Positions 10,701-21,604 of a DNA stretch of 64,000 bases are shown here, piece by piece. This DNA comes from Osmanthus fragrans (taxonomy: Eukaryota; Streptophyta; Magnoliopsida; Lamiales; Oleaceae). The stretch lies in assembly GCA_019395295.1 (NCBI GenBank), contig CM033355.1, positions 6,442,135 through 6,506,134 on the forward strand, read 5' to 3'. The first letter of the stretch is position 1. Every line of letters starts with the position of its first letter. A model generated the notes under the pieces. It worked only from the letters and a program-made list of their open reading frames with translations, was not told the DNA's origin and did no database searches. A program made the position numbers and the translations under genes.

Positions 10701-13195
10701 TATGAACCCATGAGTTATTTGGAAGTGTGTTCTATTATCTTTAGAAGGATTTTCGTAGATGCCATGATTGATGCTAATTAGCTCATCTATAATGTTGAAG
10801 TTTATTGTTCAGCTGTGTAGGAAAATTAATTAAGAAGAATAGTTGTGAGTCCCATAAAATGTGTGGTTAATAATGAATAGTAGTTATGAATGTGTGGTTG
10901 AAATTAATATTTAACCTTGACTGAAATAAATTTGTATCCAAATGGATACTTATTTAGTTTAGACATGGGGGTATATGATGATGGTGTTATCTATGCATAT
11001 GAGAGGGTGATCCCTTTCACGTGTATGTTCTTTCTCTCTGTGTGCGTGTTGATCAACATTTCATGCTCATGAACAAGTATATGCATGGTCTTCTGGTTCT
11101 AGGTTCAATATATAAACAGCATCTCTTGCATGCATAATCTGCATCTGCTTGTTTTTGTGTTATTATATCTAAGGATATCATTAGAAGTATGATCTCACTG
11201 AAACCGGACTTCTCTTATAATCTCTTTGTGCTGGAAATATATTGCCACATGCAATATCATGCATGTGTGCCTGGTATTGGAGTATTATTTATTTTCTTGC
11301 CTAAGAATTTAGGCTCTGAACTTACGGATATTGTCAGAACAGAAAGTGTGATATAAGAAATTATTGATTGAGTTGTTGGATTAAGCCTTCCTGAAATTTT
11401 GATGTGATTGTATGCATATTACATTATGGTATATCTATGAGACAACTGTCAAGCAAAGAGAAAACCTCTAGTAGAGCTGAAAGGGTTGTTAAGTTTTTGA
11501 TTTATTTGGATTTGTTATTTGGGTAGGATAAGGAAATGACACTCTATCTGAAATTGGACATCTTTATTTTCTTTCGGGACATTGCAAATTAAAATCCATT
11601 TTCTTAAATACTCTACCTTTCAATATTCTTTCACAAGCTTCCTTTTTCTGTTTGACAAGTTAAATTGAGAGGACCCTTAATAAAACAGTCTCACCTCATA
11701 TGTTTAAAATTTGACATGCATGGTCTTAAACATTACATTGTTACTCATCAATTAATATCATTGGAAAGCTACATAAGAGCACAACTCTTCAACCTTTAAC
11801 CTAAATACTTGTGCTGGGTCAAGCTAATATATATAAATTCGGTTGAAATGAGTACAGTTCAATATTTCATTGGAGCTATTTAATATTACTTCGAGTTTGC
11901 TGTCTGAAAAGATAATTCAGCAGGATATAATATAACAAATTGTTCTTTGCATTTATTCATGTCTATCATCTCTGTTATCTATTTGTGTACGTATTTCGCA
12001 TAATATAATATAACAAATGATTCTTTGCATAGCTTCATATCTATCTTCTCTGTTCTTTATTTGAGTACATATTTCAAATGAATCATCTATTTAAGCCTTG
12101 TTTGGGCTCCATTTTAATGAGGTTTTGGGAAAAATGTATTTTGGAATAGTAATATTTTTGGAGAATTTGTGGTTAAAAAAGAAGGAAAGGTTTTTGGTTT
12201 ACGTGTAATATTATTTTATTAAAGAATGCGTTGTTGAAAAGAAGAAAGAGAAAAATTGATCAAAATTAAAATTTAGGCCAAACAGGGCCTAATATTATAT
12301 TCACAAAACATGATGGGCATGGTGTACATTCATATTTTTACCTTCAGATAACCTCTATAAATTTATCATCTCCATCCCTTCTATTGATGCAGGTATGCTG
12401 CATACAGTCCAGAATATTCTTATCATCAGGTCTTTAGCTTATGAAAATTTGCTGCTTAGTACTTTGATGGTAGTAAACTTGCATAAAGTCATTGTGACGT
12501 ATAGCAGTTCATTTTCTTTATAGGGTGTTTATAATCCTTATGGAAGTCAGCAATACCTTCACATATATGGTGTACCTGGAACAGTCAACACAACTATGAA
12601 TCCTTACAGCCAGATGAGCCCAGGAAGTCATAGTTATTCGGCATTGCCAGGATATGCAACGACTGGGCATCAGATCATGCAGTTTGGTGGGCCCAGTGTC
12701 AATGCAGTGACAACTACATCTGTTCCAACTATTCCTACACCATTCCCTGGTAAATCTGTTTATTGCTGAACACATTTTGTTTTCTTGTATATGAAAGACC
12801 ACTGGAATTGTGTATCTGCACGAGCTTTCAAATGCCTACTCGTTATATGACTTGGCATAACCTTATACCTTTTATCTCTACGATGTTCTAACCTCTATAG
12901 CACATCATTTCTATGTATATTGGATAATTTTGTTAGAAAGGGGCTTGTGTATGTCTTGGTGAAAAAGATTATATACATTTGTGGAGAATCAGGCTAGCTT
13001 CCGTGAAATCTGTACTACGTTATCTTTGAAATGTCATATATGATTTTATATGTTCTACAGAAGATCTGAGGCTAATGTAATGTGTTGGTTGTATCAGGTG
13101 TCCCAGCACATATTCCACCGCAATCTCAGTTCATACTACCTGCTCATTCTCCTCAATTCATGCAAGGTAGCGGTTCTGACCCAAATTCTGGTTGA
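7728..13195 (+). CDS. RRM RNA-binding protein, ARP1-like (6 coding exons)
   Basis: Exons 7728-7964, 8276-8399, 9382-9511, 12393-12429, 12524-12749 and 13098-13195; all junctions are GT-AG and the 852-nt sum is 283 codons plus TGA. A single RRM near the N-terminus has RNP2 VFVGGL at residues 36-41 and RNP1 KGYGFVTF at 75-82, split by intron 1. The C-terminal two-thirds is rich in Gly, Tyr, Pro and Gln (YGYQQ, YNPYG) and has no second domain. This layout fits the plant ARP1-like single-RRM proteins (related in RRM to animal RBM24/38), expected to bind RNA in the nucleus or cytoplasm. The ATG at 7728 gives the usual short MAYQQQ start. Exon 4 is only 37 nt and intron 3 is 2.9 kb with a MITE in it. 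RNA targets cannot be inferred. Confidence 0.9.
12095..12289 (+). mobile_element. Tourist-like MITE in RRM-gene intron 3, TSD TAA
   Basis: 195 bp with TIRs GCCTTGTTTGGGC and GGCCAAACAGGGC, flanked by TAA on both sides (12092-12094 and 12290-12292). The interior carries the family words GTGTAATATTATTTTATTAAA and TGTATTTTGGAATAGT in reverse orientation relative to the 4162 copy. It ends about 100 bp before exon 4. Confidence 0.88.
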
Positions 13196-14790
13196 GTTTT
13201 TGATCTAGGTAAGTTTTCATGTTCACTTTTGGTGTTCTTTTCCTTGCCTTGCTACCACGTGATTTTCTTGATAGATACTTTTGTTATGATTATATGCCAC
13301 CTTTTGCTGGTATCCTTAGACTGCAGCGGGACTAAGAACAGCAGTACTGCTACTTGAGTGGCGGGCTTCAAATCTAGCCTTGCAAATTATTCATTTTGCA
13401 TTCTAGAGGTATTTTATATAATATTCAAATAATTGATTTTTGCTCGTTCAATTTTGATTAAATTCATCAACATATTTGAGACTGTCTGTTACAGTTTGCC
13501 TTTTGAATTTAAACTAAATGGATGTTTGGTTAATCCTGTAAAATTTGCTTATAAGTTTATATATAAGCAAGTTCTTGCATAAATAATCTTTTTGTTTACT
13601 TATTTTGAAAGTAATCCTGACCTTGCCATGAAAATAAATAACCTTTTTGTACTTGTTAAGTCAGAAAAATACCCTATCTAAACATGTTTTGAAACTTAAT
13701 TTACTTGAAAGTACCCTATCTAAACATGTTTTGAAACAAAAATTACTTGAAAGTACTTTTAAGCTTAGCCAAACATGCTCTTAAGGGTGCTTCAGATTAT
13801 AGGTCACACCTGGGAGCTCTTTTAGAACCTATCATGGAATAATGGTGCTTTAAGTCTGTGACCTAGTTATTTAGCATTTTTTTTATTTACTCCATAACAG
13901 ATATGCACTTGATTCTGCATTAACAACAAATCAAGAAGTTAGCCTTTATTACAACAACCTTTTATTCAGCTGTAGAAATTCCTTTTTCACCATATCTTTT
14001 GTGTTACATGTACCGCTCAATATTTTGGCCATTAAACTGTATAGTGCTGAAGGGGTGAAGAGTTTTTGACAATTTTCTAGCTTAAGATTTAGGCGTTTGA
14101 CTGTTCATAAAAGATCACTTCATATCGACTTTCTACATGTTCTGCACAACATTTTGGCTAATAAACAGTTCTATACAACCCTACAAAGCCAGTTACGCTC
14201 ATATCTACTGATCATTCGATTTTTCCTGCTTACATACTGGGGCGTTTGAAAGAGAGGAAAGGGGTTACATTATCCTTATATCAGTCTTACGTAATTTATA
14301 TAAAGTGAGATTGAGACGTGTCTTTGATAATGGAAGATGAAGAACTTTGATGATTAACGGGGACTTGCTTTGCATTTCTCTGTTAATCTGATGTCTGTAA
14401 CTTGTGCAGGTCTTACATTGTCATGCTCACCAGAGAAGTCGATGTCTGAGAGAGGAAATGGAATGTGTGAATGGCACTTCCTTCGCTTCACCATTGTGTA
14501 TCTAAATTCTCATATTCTGCCGGTCTAATGGATGACCAGCAAAGAGTCAGAGATTAGTGGTGGCCGGAATTGTTTTCTGGCTCCCATGTCCTATGTAAAA
14601 AGACCATGGTAGAATCAACATATGATTCTTTTAGAGACCAATTCCCAGCATTTTGGGTGTGTAGATAATCTCTGGTCTGTGTGTTGCATCCTACATTTTA
14701 TTCGAAAAGTTGGGTCAGTTTTTTCTGCTTAACAGTTTTTAGGCTTTTACTGGATTCTATTACTGTAATATGGATTAATTTAGAGCTTGA
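13196..14790 (+). other. 3' UTR region of the RRM gene, probably with UTR introns
   Basis: After the stop at 13193-13195 a good donor (CTAG|GTAAGTTTTC near 13208) and acceptors (ACTGCAG near 13325, TGTGCAG near 14410) suggest one or two 3' UTR introns. Transcript sequence resumes near 14411. The end of the transcript is not marked clearly; it is placed loosely before the AT-rich sequence at about 14800. Introns in a 3' UTR can make a transcript a target of nonsense-mediated decay, which would be one route of self-regulation; that is inference. Confidence 0.45.
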
Positions 14791-15163
14791 GTTCAAAATA
14801 TGAAAGAAGCTCTAGGTTTATATAGAAAGAGGACCCTTTCTTCTATCGTGCACAATCTAGAATACAGGTGTTTTTTTTGTGTTCAAATAAGTACGTACAG
14901 AAAACTAAATACATAATTATGAATATGTGATTAAACTATTTTTTAATTTAACTAATAAAGTACCTCACTGATCTTAAATTATTAAAAGCATCAACAGTAA
15001 TAATTTAATTTTTTTAAGAAATAGGTTTACTGGTAAGGAATTAATCTCTAATCGGATACAATAATATATGGGTTATTATCATGAGTTGCTCGTGGGGATG
15101 ATTATGGTCCAATTTTGTAGGTAATAATAGAAGCGCAAATTACATAACCCTTTTTGAAGAATA

Positions 15164-15185
15164 CTAGTGGGACGCACGTGCATAG
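15164..15185 (-). mobile_element. Helitron-type 3' terminus
   Basis: On the minus strand the sequence runs through a GC-rich inverted repeat (GCACGTGC at 15174-15181) to CCCACTAG at 15164, followed by T. This is the CTRR end and T flank of a Helitron. The AGO-like pseudogene lies just inside it on the same strand. A matching 5' end is not seen before the Ty3 element at 17263; a candidate lies on the far side of the Ty3 block at about 33316. Confidence 0.5.
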
Positions 15186-15369
15186 AGCAATTGACTATGT
15201 AATAGCGGAAATATAAAAAAGCAAAAATGTATAATTGTTCACAAAATGAACAAATGCAAAAATGTATGAAGTACAACAGTGGGAGGTATGTATATATAGA
15301 TATTAAATTAGCAAATTAAAAGGTATGCAATGCACATAAACGCAACCTTGTTGTGATGGTGACTCTTAC

Positions 15370-16023
15370 CTGAAAACAACAATTGAGATGGTTTGCGCTC
15401 ATTTATAATTTGATAGAAATCTAGAAGCAATTTCGCAAAGCACGATAGAGTAGTATTCATTCAGCATTACAAGAAATTATAACTACGAAAGAGACATTAA
15501 AATATAATTTCAAAGTACTACCTCATAGTGCCATCATCCTCCCTATTTGCTAAAAGCTTGAATAAAGACTCATGCCCCGTTTGATTCCCATTTTTATTAA
15601 AATGTATTTTTAATTTTCTTTTTTTCAACCACACATTCTTTATTAAAATAATATTTCACGTAAATAAAAAACTTTTACTTATTTTTTTAACGACACATTT
15701 TCTATCAATCTACTATTCCAAAATTCATTTTTCATATAAAAAAAATGGAATCAAACAAGGGCTCAATCATATCGACTTTAGAAGATTGGGTTCGCACAAC
15801 TGCCATATACCTTGATATCAGTGGCCAAGGTCGAGATCCTACAACCTGGAAAAAAATAAATTCATGTAGCGTTAAGCATATTTAGAATGTGGTGATAATT
15901 GAATATCTTATTGACAAGGAGACCCATGTGAGACATCCCTTCCTAAGATAGTTGATGGTGTATCCTTGATGAGGGGAATGCCACGAGAATGCTCTATTGC
16001 TAACAATGAATTGATCTTCCTAG
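15370..16023 (-). pseudogene. decayed AGO4-clade ARGONAUTE PIWI-domain fragment
   Basis: Three exon remnants with intron sequence between them. Exon A (16023-15911) encodes KINSLLAIEHSRGIPLI and ILGRDVSHGSPCQ; DVSHGSPG is the hallmark of the AGO4/6/9 clade and includes the first catalytic Asp of the slicer site. It is followed by an in-frame TAA at 15910-15908. Exon B (15845-15522) encodes SRPWPLISRYMAVVRTQ and, after removal of a MITE, SKVDMIESLFK and REDDGTMR. Exon C (about 15436-15370) encodes LLLDFY and ERKPSQ with a weakened acceptor and a frame slip. Retained introns show it came from genomic DNA, not a cDNA. The N-terminal, PAZ and remaining PIWI parts are missing. AGO4-type proteins guide RNA-directed DNA methylation; this copy cannot make one. 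Confidence 0.85.
15573..15762 (-). mobile_element. Tourist-like MITE splitting an AGO exon, TSD TCA
   Basis: 190 bp with TIRs TGCCCCGTTTGATTCC and GGAATCAAACAAGGGC, flanked by TCA at 15570-15572 and 15763-15765. Excising it with one TCA joins the minus-strand codons into an uninterrupted SKVDMIESLFKLL reading across the junction. The interior shares AACCACACATTCTTTATTAA with the other family members. Confidence 0.9.
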
Positions 16024-17262
16024 CTGCAAAGGAAATTGGCGAAAAATCAAATGAAAAAGATGATGAATGAGAAAGCAAAATATGTGATAAAAGATTTGAT
16101 ACCATAAATATTATAATTATGCAATAATACGGAAATCACATAACTTACCAAAAGTAAAAATGACTTTAGCTTTCTTGTTCGAATCTACACTTTCATATGC
16201 TTCCTACAATAAAAAGTTAGGTTATAATAAATATTATGTAATTTCTAGAATTGGCATGAATTTTGTTTTGTACATTGGAAACTGAATTCTGCAAAATCAT
16301 TTAAAGGAGAAGGTTAAAAAAGATCAAAAGAAATACCTTATTGTAGAGTCAACAACAGTCCCCATGAGTGACACTATGAAGTGTCTATAAAATATCTAGC
16401 TTACATGCCATAAACACTAAGGAAAGGTAGATGATCATTTTCATTTTTGTAATGTATTTCTGAAGAACAACAAATTCATAAACTGTAACGCTCTTGCAAA
16501 TGAATATTTTAGCAACAAAAATATTCCATAAGATGCAGAAAAATAAACAAAGCTACAAGTTTGACCAAAATTCTTTAAATACAAAAAAGTGGGACATAAA
16601 AATACCATTTAAAACTTTTTAAATTACACATTCATATATAATGTTTTTATTCTTTAAAACTTTAGAGATTTATAATAGTGAATGAGCGCTCACTTGTTCC
16701 AATATGTAAGAACTGCCAAATATTTATCAACCAAATTTACAATGAGAAGACTCTTAAGAAAAAGTCTAATTGCCATATCAAAACTTAGTTTAAGAAGTTC
16801 AATTGATATTATCAATTAGTAAAATGAAAAATTCGAGAGCTAATAAATTTTAAGCTAACCCAACAAAACTAATATTGACAGTTTAACACACTTAAATGCT
16901 ATAGTTCTCAACTATAAGTATTAAACATCATTAAAATTAATCAACTATAAGTTTACGAATACAAGAAAATAAGGAATGATGTGAATCAAACTGATAGAAG
17001 AAAAGTGTACTCCAAGAATATTTATAAACTTATCTGATATGTTTATAAATAAATAATTTTTCATCATAAATCAATTAGGGAATATTTACAACAGATGAAA
17101 TAACAAAAAGAGGAAATGCCCTAGACCATTAATCGGAGAATATAGCTTCATTTATTTGTATTAGTTCCAACAAATATTTATAGACCTTATAGTTAAGACA
17201 AGTTTCGAGATCAAAAGACTTCATAAAACAAAGATCATAAGCACATTAACAGGAGTGGTCAG
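16024..17262. other. gene-poor sequence between AGO remnant and Ty3 element
   Basis: AT-rich sequence with no long open frame. A short segment near 16205-16150 on the minus strand is flanked by acceptor-like TTGTAG and donor-like GTAAGTT but its translation is not recognised. This is probably intron or flank of the captured AGO fragment. Confidence 0.4.
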
Positions 17263-18701
17263 TGTTCACGAAAATACCGTTCGATTTAAAATCACCGCAA
17301 GTGTACGGTTCGTTACAAGTAATAAAGTGGACTTTTAGAGTTCGGATTGTCGATCCCACAGAGATTGAGTAGTTTAATGCTAATTTTCTCGACCTTAACC
17401 GAAACAAGATATGTTTTTGATGAGTTTTATACTAAATGATAACCAAACTAAATTATGAAAACTATTATGGATGAATTAGCTAAACTAAATGCAAATTATA
17501 CTAGAATGCAATATGAAAGACGAATGCAAATTGATTTACTTAAGATGAGAAAAACGCACTAGGATTACGAATCCCCATACAACAATCCATTTAAATCCTA
17601 ATTTTACAATTTGACAACACGATTATATATTGAAGAATCAATGTTTCTATTGAATTTAACAATCTCTTTCGAGTAATGTTAAACCTATTTTATCATGCGA
17701 TCCGACTATATTTCTATGACGAATACAACCATAAAAGAACGCATTAACTTTTATGAACACTTAAAAATTCACATAGAGCATAGTGGTATATTTCTATCCC
17801 CTATCGAACCCTATGACAATTTATACTACGTCGAATCTATTTCCCCTCTTTCGAATGCATAAAATAGATCACCACATTCATTCAATTGACGTGTGCACAA
17901 TAATCATATGGAATAAATACGTATAAATCATTCAAACATCCAAAAACGTGTTTTAATGTCAAAAATATAAAACTAAAGATTAAAATATCATGTTACAAGG
18001 TTCATCAATCTCCTAGTACAAGAAAAATTAGCCTAATATGCTAAAAAAAGAAAAACAAAAGAATAAATGAAGAAACGTCATCACCCGAGTAGATATTCAA
18101 GTAATTTCTTGAAGTGCTTGATGAATCTTGGCGTTATTCCTTGTGTTCTTGCTCTCCAATGTCAAAATATTCTCTAAAAAAGCCGTCCCCAATTGGTTTC
18201 CATAAGAGTTTAAGTTAAAAATGGAAACCAAAAATTTTTGTATAAAAATAACCATGCGGCCGCATGGTTCAAATGTTGTGGCTCAGGCTGCATTCTGGGA
18301 TTGCCATGCGACCGCATGGAAGTTTGCACCATGCGGCCGCATGGTGCAACTAACTTCACAATTGTGCCGTTTTGGTCTCCGAATTCTGTTCTTCCTCATT
18401 TTGATTTCTTTTCTTCATTCTCTTTCTTCTAACACTATTTGATTTTGTCAATCTCGTATTTAGTTCATTTTCATTCTTGATTTGGGTCTCGAGTCAACTT
18501 TCGAATAAGTGTATCTTAGTCCCTAAACTTTGACTTTCTTCAATTTTGGTCATTCCTTGCTCGTTTCCACTCACTTTTCGTTATTCCCATTGATATAGTC
18601 CTGCAAATACAATTTATTTAGAATTAAGCCATATTCCAACATAATTACAATTAATTGTCCATGTTTTGTGACCTAAATAAGTGCGTAAAACGCATTTATC
18701 A
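17263..18701 (-). repeat. 3' LTR of element A (1439 bp)
   Basis: On the minus strand it runs from TGATAAATGCG at 18701, directly after the polypurine tract, to TTCGTGAACA at 17263. It therefore has the TG...CA ends expected of an LTR. Its last 116 bp match 29135-29250. Confidence 0.85.
18251..18349. repeat. cluster of three CATGCGGCCGCATG palindromes in the LTR
   Basis: Palindromes at 18251-18268 (perfect, 18 bp), 18304-18319 (one mismatch pair) and 18324-18349 (perfect, 26 bp, arms beginning TTGCACCATGCGG). They are CpG-rich in an AT-rich LTR. A second cluster of the same motif lies at 22900-22991. Confidence 0.9.
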
Positions 18702-18703
18702 AA

Positions 18704-18715
18704 CCCCCCAAACTT
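18704..18715 (-). other. polypurine tract of element A
   Basis: AAGTTTGGGGGG on the minus strand, two bases before the 3' LTR start. This is the plus-strand DNA priming site of the retrotransposon. Further copies of the same 12-mer occur at 18977-18988, 20128-20139 and 21608-21619. Confidence 0.8.
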
Positions 18716-20245
18716 GAACTATTGTTTGTCCTCAAACAAGATGGTGACTTAACTCTAAACAAAACATGGTTTAACAACCTGCCGTGTCTCAAAATTAGAA
18801 TTGACTAATAACATAGTGAACAGTATCAACAGTGCAAAATCAAATCAACCTCAACTTATCATATGCAACCTGACGTGTGTATGTGTATACTCATGCAAAC
18901 ATGCTCAGTTTCTGATAGATTCAAATCCCGACCTACAGTAGTCAACTTTTTCCTTTCTTCGCTCGAAAGATACACACCCCCCAAACTTGTTCTTTTACTC
19001 ACTGATCCCGGAGTGTGTTCTGTACTTGAGATTTGGTTAACTTAAATTCTCACACTCTCTTAGTTTGGATAGAACTCGCAATCACAAGTTTACACTTCAA
19101 CAAGCAGAGATTCTCCTATTTCTTTGATTTTTCAACCTCTAAAACTAAACCAAGTTACTTTCCTTACATCAAATGTATAATTCTATCAACTAAATGTCAT
19201 GGGGCACTTTTATCACTCTATTCTTTTTCTTTGTTTCAACACATTCTCATTTGCTTTCTATATAACTCATGTATCAAGCTTTAGGCCGATAACTCTCAAA
19301 TCAGTTAATTTTAGGGCACTAGGTTTGTATTCACCCTTACAGGCTTACTTGCTCAAGTTATAAAGGCTCGAGAAATGTGTTTTCTCTCTTTTCTTTTGAC
19401 TCTTTCCCTCTTGCTTTCTATATGACCCCTGTATCGAGTTTTAGGCCGATGACTCCCAAATCAGTTGATTTTAGGGTACCAGATTTTTATTCACCCTTAC
19501 AAGCTTACTTGCTCGAGTCATAAAGGTTTGAAAAGAGTGTTTTCCTCACGGAAATTTATGCAAGCCCCTACTTTTTTTAGACACTTAGTTTCAAGAACCA
19601 ACCACTGATTTCAAACTTTCGCCTCATTTTTGTCTCATCAGTCTACACAATCCACACAACTTATTTTTCATGCATAGAATCCCCACTCATCTCAATATTC
19701 CCTTGCAATAACTAATCCTCCAAACCACTAAAATAATGGACTGTCTTTAAGCATAGTAGAGATAATTCAGGTATAACCTATCATGTTCGAATCTCCTATA
19801 AAAATTGAATCCAATCATCAACTCAACATGTCAAACATGAGTCTCGTGCGCAAGATATGTCAAGTATCACATAAATAAGCATTGGTTAATCTAGACATGC
19901 ACCATTTCCACTATCCATAGTTCATATATATATATTCCAATATTCATATCATTTCCAGCAAGGCTATTAAACCCACATAAGCACGCAAATTGAACTAATT
20001 AAACAATTACTGAAACAAAAATGTCAAAAACGAAATTTTTTTATATTTTATTTTATAACAAACACACAAAAGTAGTAAACACACAAACAAGTACTGAATC
20101 CTTAAGCTTGTTCTACAAATTCGACCACCCCCCAAACTTATACAAAACATTGCCCCCAATGTGAAAAGTGTAAGATTGAATACAGAATTTGAAGGGCAAA
20201 GCTTATACAAAGAAAAATATGGAGGGTTAATAAAGACTTCCCTGA
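18716..20245 (-). other. non-coding 3' tail of element A with internal duplication
   Basis: No gene between the env-like ORF and the LTR. It holds a direct duplication: 19251-19390 and 19411-19548 (period 160 bp) share TTGCTTTCTATAT, GTTTTAGGCCGAT and TTCACCCTTACA words. It also carries two extra polypurine-tract copies. Confidence 0.7.
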
Positions 20246-21532
20246 TCAATACGGTGGTGGTGGTGAAGACGGTGGGAAGAAGCTCGGACCCGCTGTATCA
20301 TCAGTCAGTGGTGGAGGTGGTAGACGAGCCAGAATCTCTCGAAGTAAAGCGGACTGCTCCCGCACCTCTGTAGCTATCGTGCAAGTGCGGAGCTGGATAG
20401 TGTCCATCCGACTTAAGTATAAGCTGAGTCGGTCACTCACCCCCTCGACAGCCCTCTTGGATGCAACGGTCTCCCTATGTGAGCTCACCGCAAAAGCGTG
20501 TGTGGTGTCCATTCGTTCACTCACTCTATGCATCTCTGTGCTCATAGCACCAAATGCCTGCTGGAGGCTCTGTATGTCCAGGCTCGACCCTGTCATCGTG
20601 GAAAACATCTGCCTCAAAAGCTGAGTGTTAACCTCGTCGGGTGGTGGTGGATGTGGTGCTGCAGCCTGAGGCATATCAGCATCCTCAGGTGCCTCCTCAT
20701 CATGGACAGCCTGCTGCTATCGTTTTTGTGCCTTAGCCAATTGCGCTCATCGCGCCGCCCGCGCTTGCTCCTGAGCCTCCCACGTAGTAAGCTTGATAAA
20801 TGGGCTCGACTTCTCCGAAAGCTCCCCAGATGGGATGGTAACATCGGCTACTCTGCAGATGCCACTAATTAGACTCGAAAATATCAAGGAGCAACGACGA
20901 TCTGCCCATGTACCCAATGTGTGTATCTGATTATAAATGTATGAGGCCAGATTGATTTTGTTCCCACTAACCAAATGATATATAAAATCGGTTGTAGGAT
21001 CTGTAAATGTGGTGCAGTGAGAAGTCGGCTCGATGTTGTGACACATGAATAGCCATAGAATGGCTATGGACGGTGTGAGCTCATTCTGGTGCCAAACAGG
21101 AGTTTGTAAAGGCCATGCATTCGTCCATCTTAATAATACCTCCGCTACCTCAGGCCAGTAGAAATTCAATGGGATGGGGACCATATTGTCCCAGGTGAGC
21201 TGATAATACTGATTCAGATGTGCAGAACCCGGTGTATTGATATCACTGTTGAAGTTTGCATAGAATTCTCGGGCGAGACCTTCATAAATCGGGTGTGGCC
21301 TTTCTATCAATTTTTTTCATCCACAATTCTGAATCAGGGTCGCCAGCTCAATAGCAGGGAAATCTGAGAGTCTTACCGATCTCTCTGGGATGATAGCCCA
21401 ATGGCTTATGATGTCGGAGTATCGAGTAGAGGTCTCGAAATTGAGAAATTTCCTGAAACCTGTCTCAGCCTCCCGTGTACCGGAGGTGGAGCCAACATTC
21501 TCTTTCCCTTTTGAAGTTCTTTTTGGCGGCAT
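20246..21532 (-). pseudogene. env-like / plant transposon protein ORF of Athila type
   Basis: Starts MPPKRTSKGKENVG at 21532 and runs to the stop at 20246, about 428 codons. The reading frame is continuous except for three nonsense codons: TGA at about 21317 where Trp is expected, then TGA and TAG between 20747 and 20690. All three are explained by single C-to-T or G-to-A changes. The middle (LAREFYANF, HLNQYYQLTW) resembles the putative plant transposon protein domain found after integrase in Athila elements. The C-terminal part is Pro-rich with a helical, coiled-coil-like stretch (QSLQQAFGAMSTEMHRV). No signal peptide or membrane segment is obvious, so a true envelope role is doubtful. Confidence 0.75.
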
Positions 21533-21604
21533 CCTGTGAAAATCAAAGACAAGAATTAGTCCAAATGTGATGAAAACAGAATAGGTATGGAGTGACAAAC
21601 ACAT

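Noticed and set aside
20379..20872. Plus-strand open frames opposite the env-like ORF
   Set aside because: Antisense shadows of the real minus-strand frame, which has the transposon-protein motifs.
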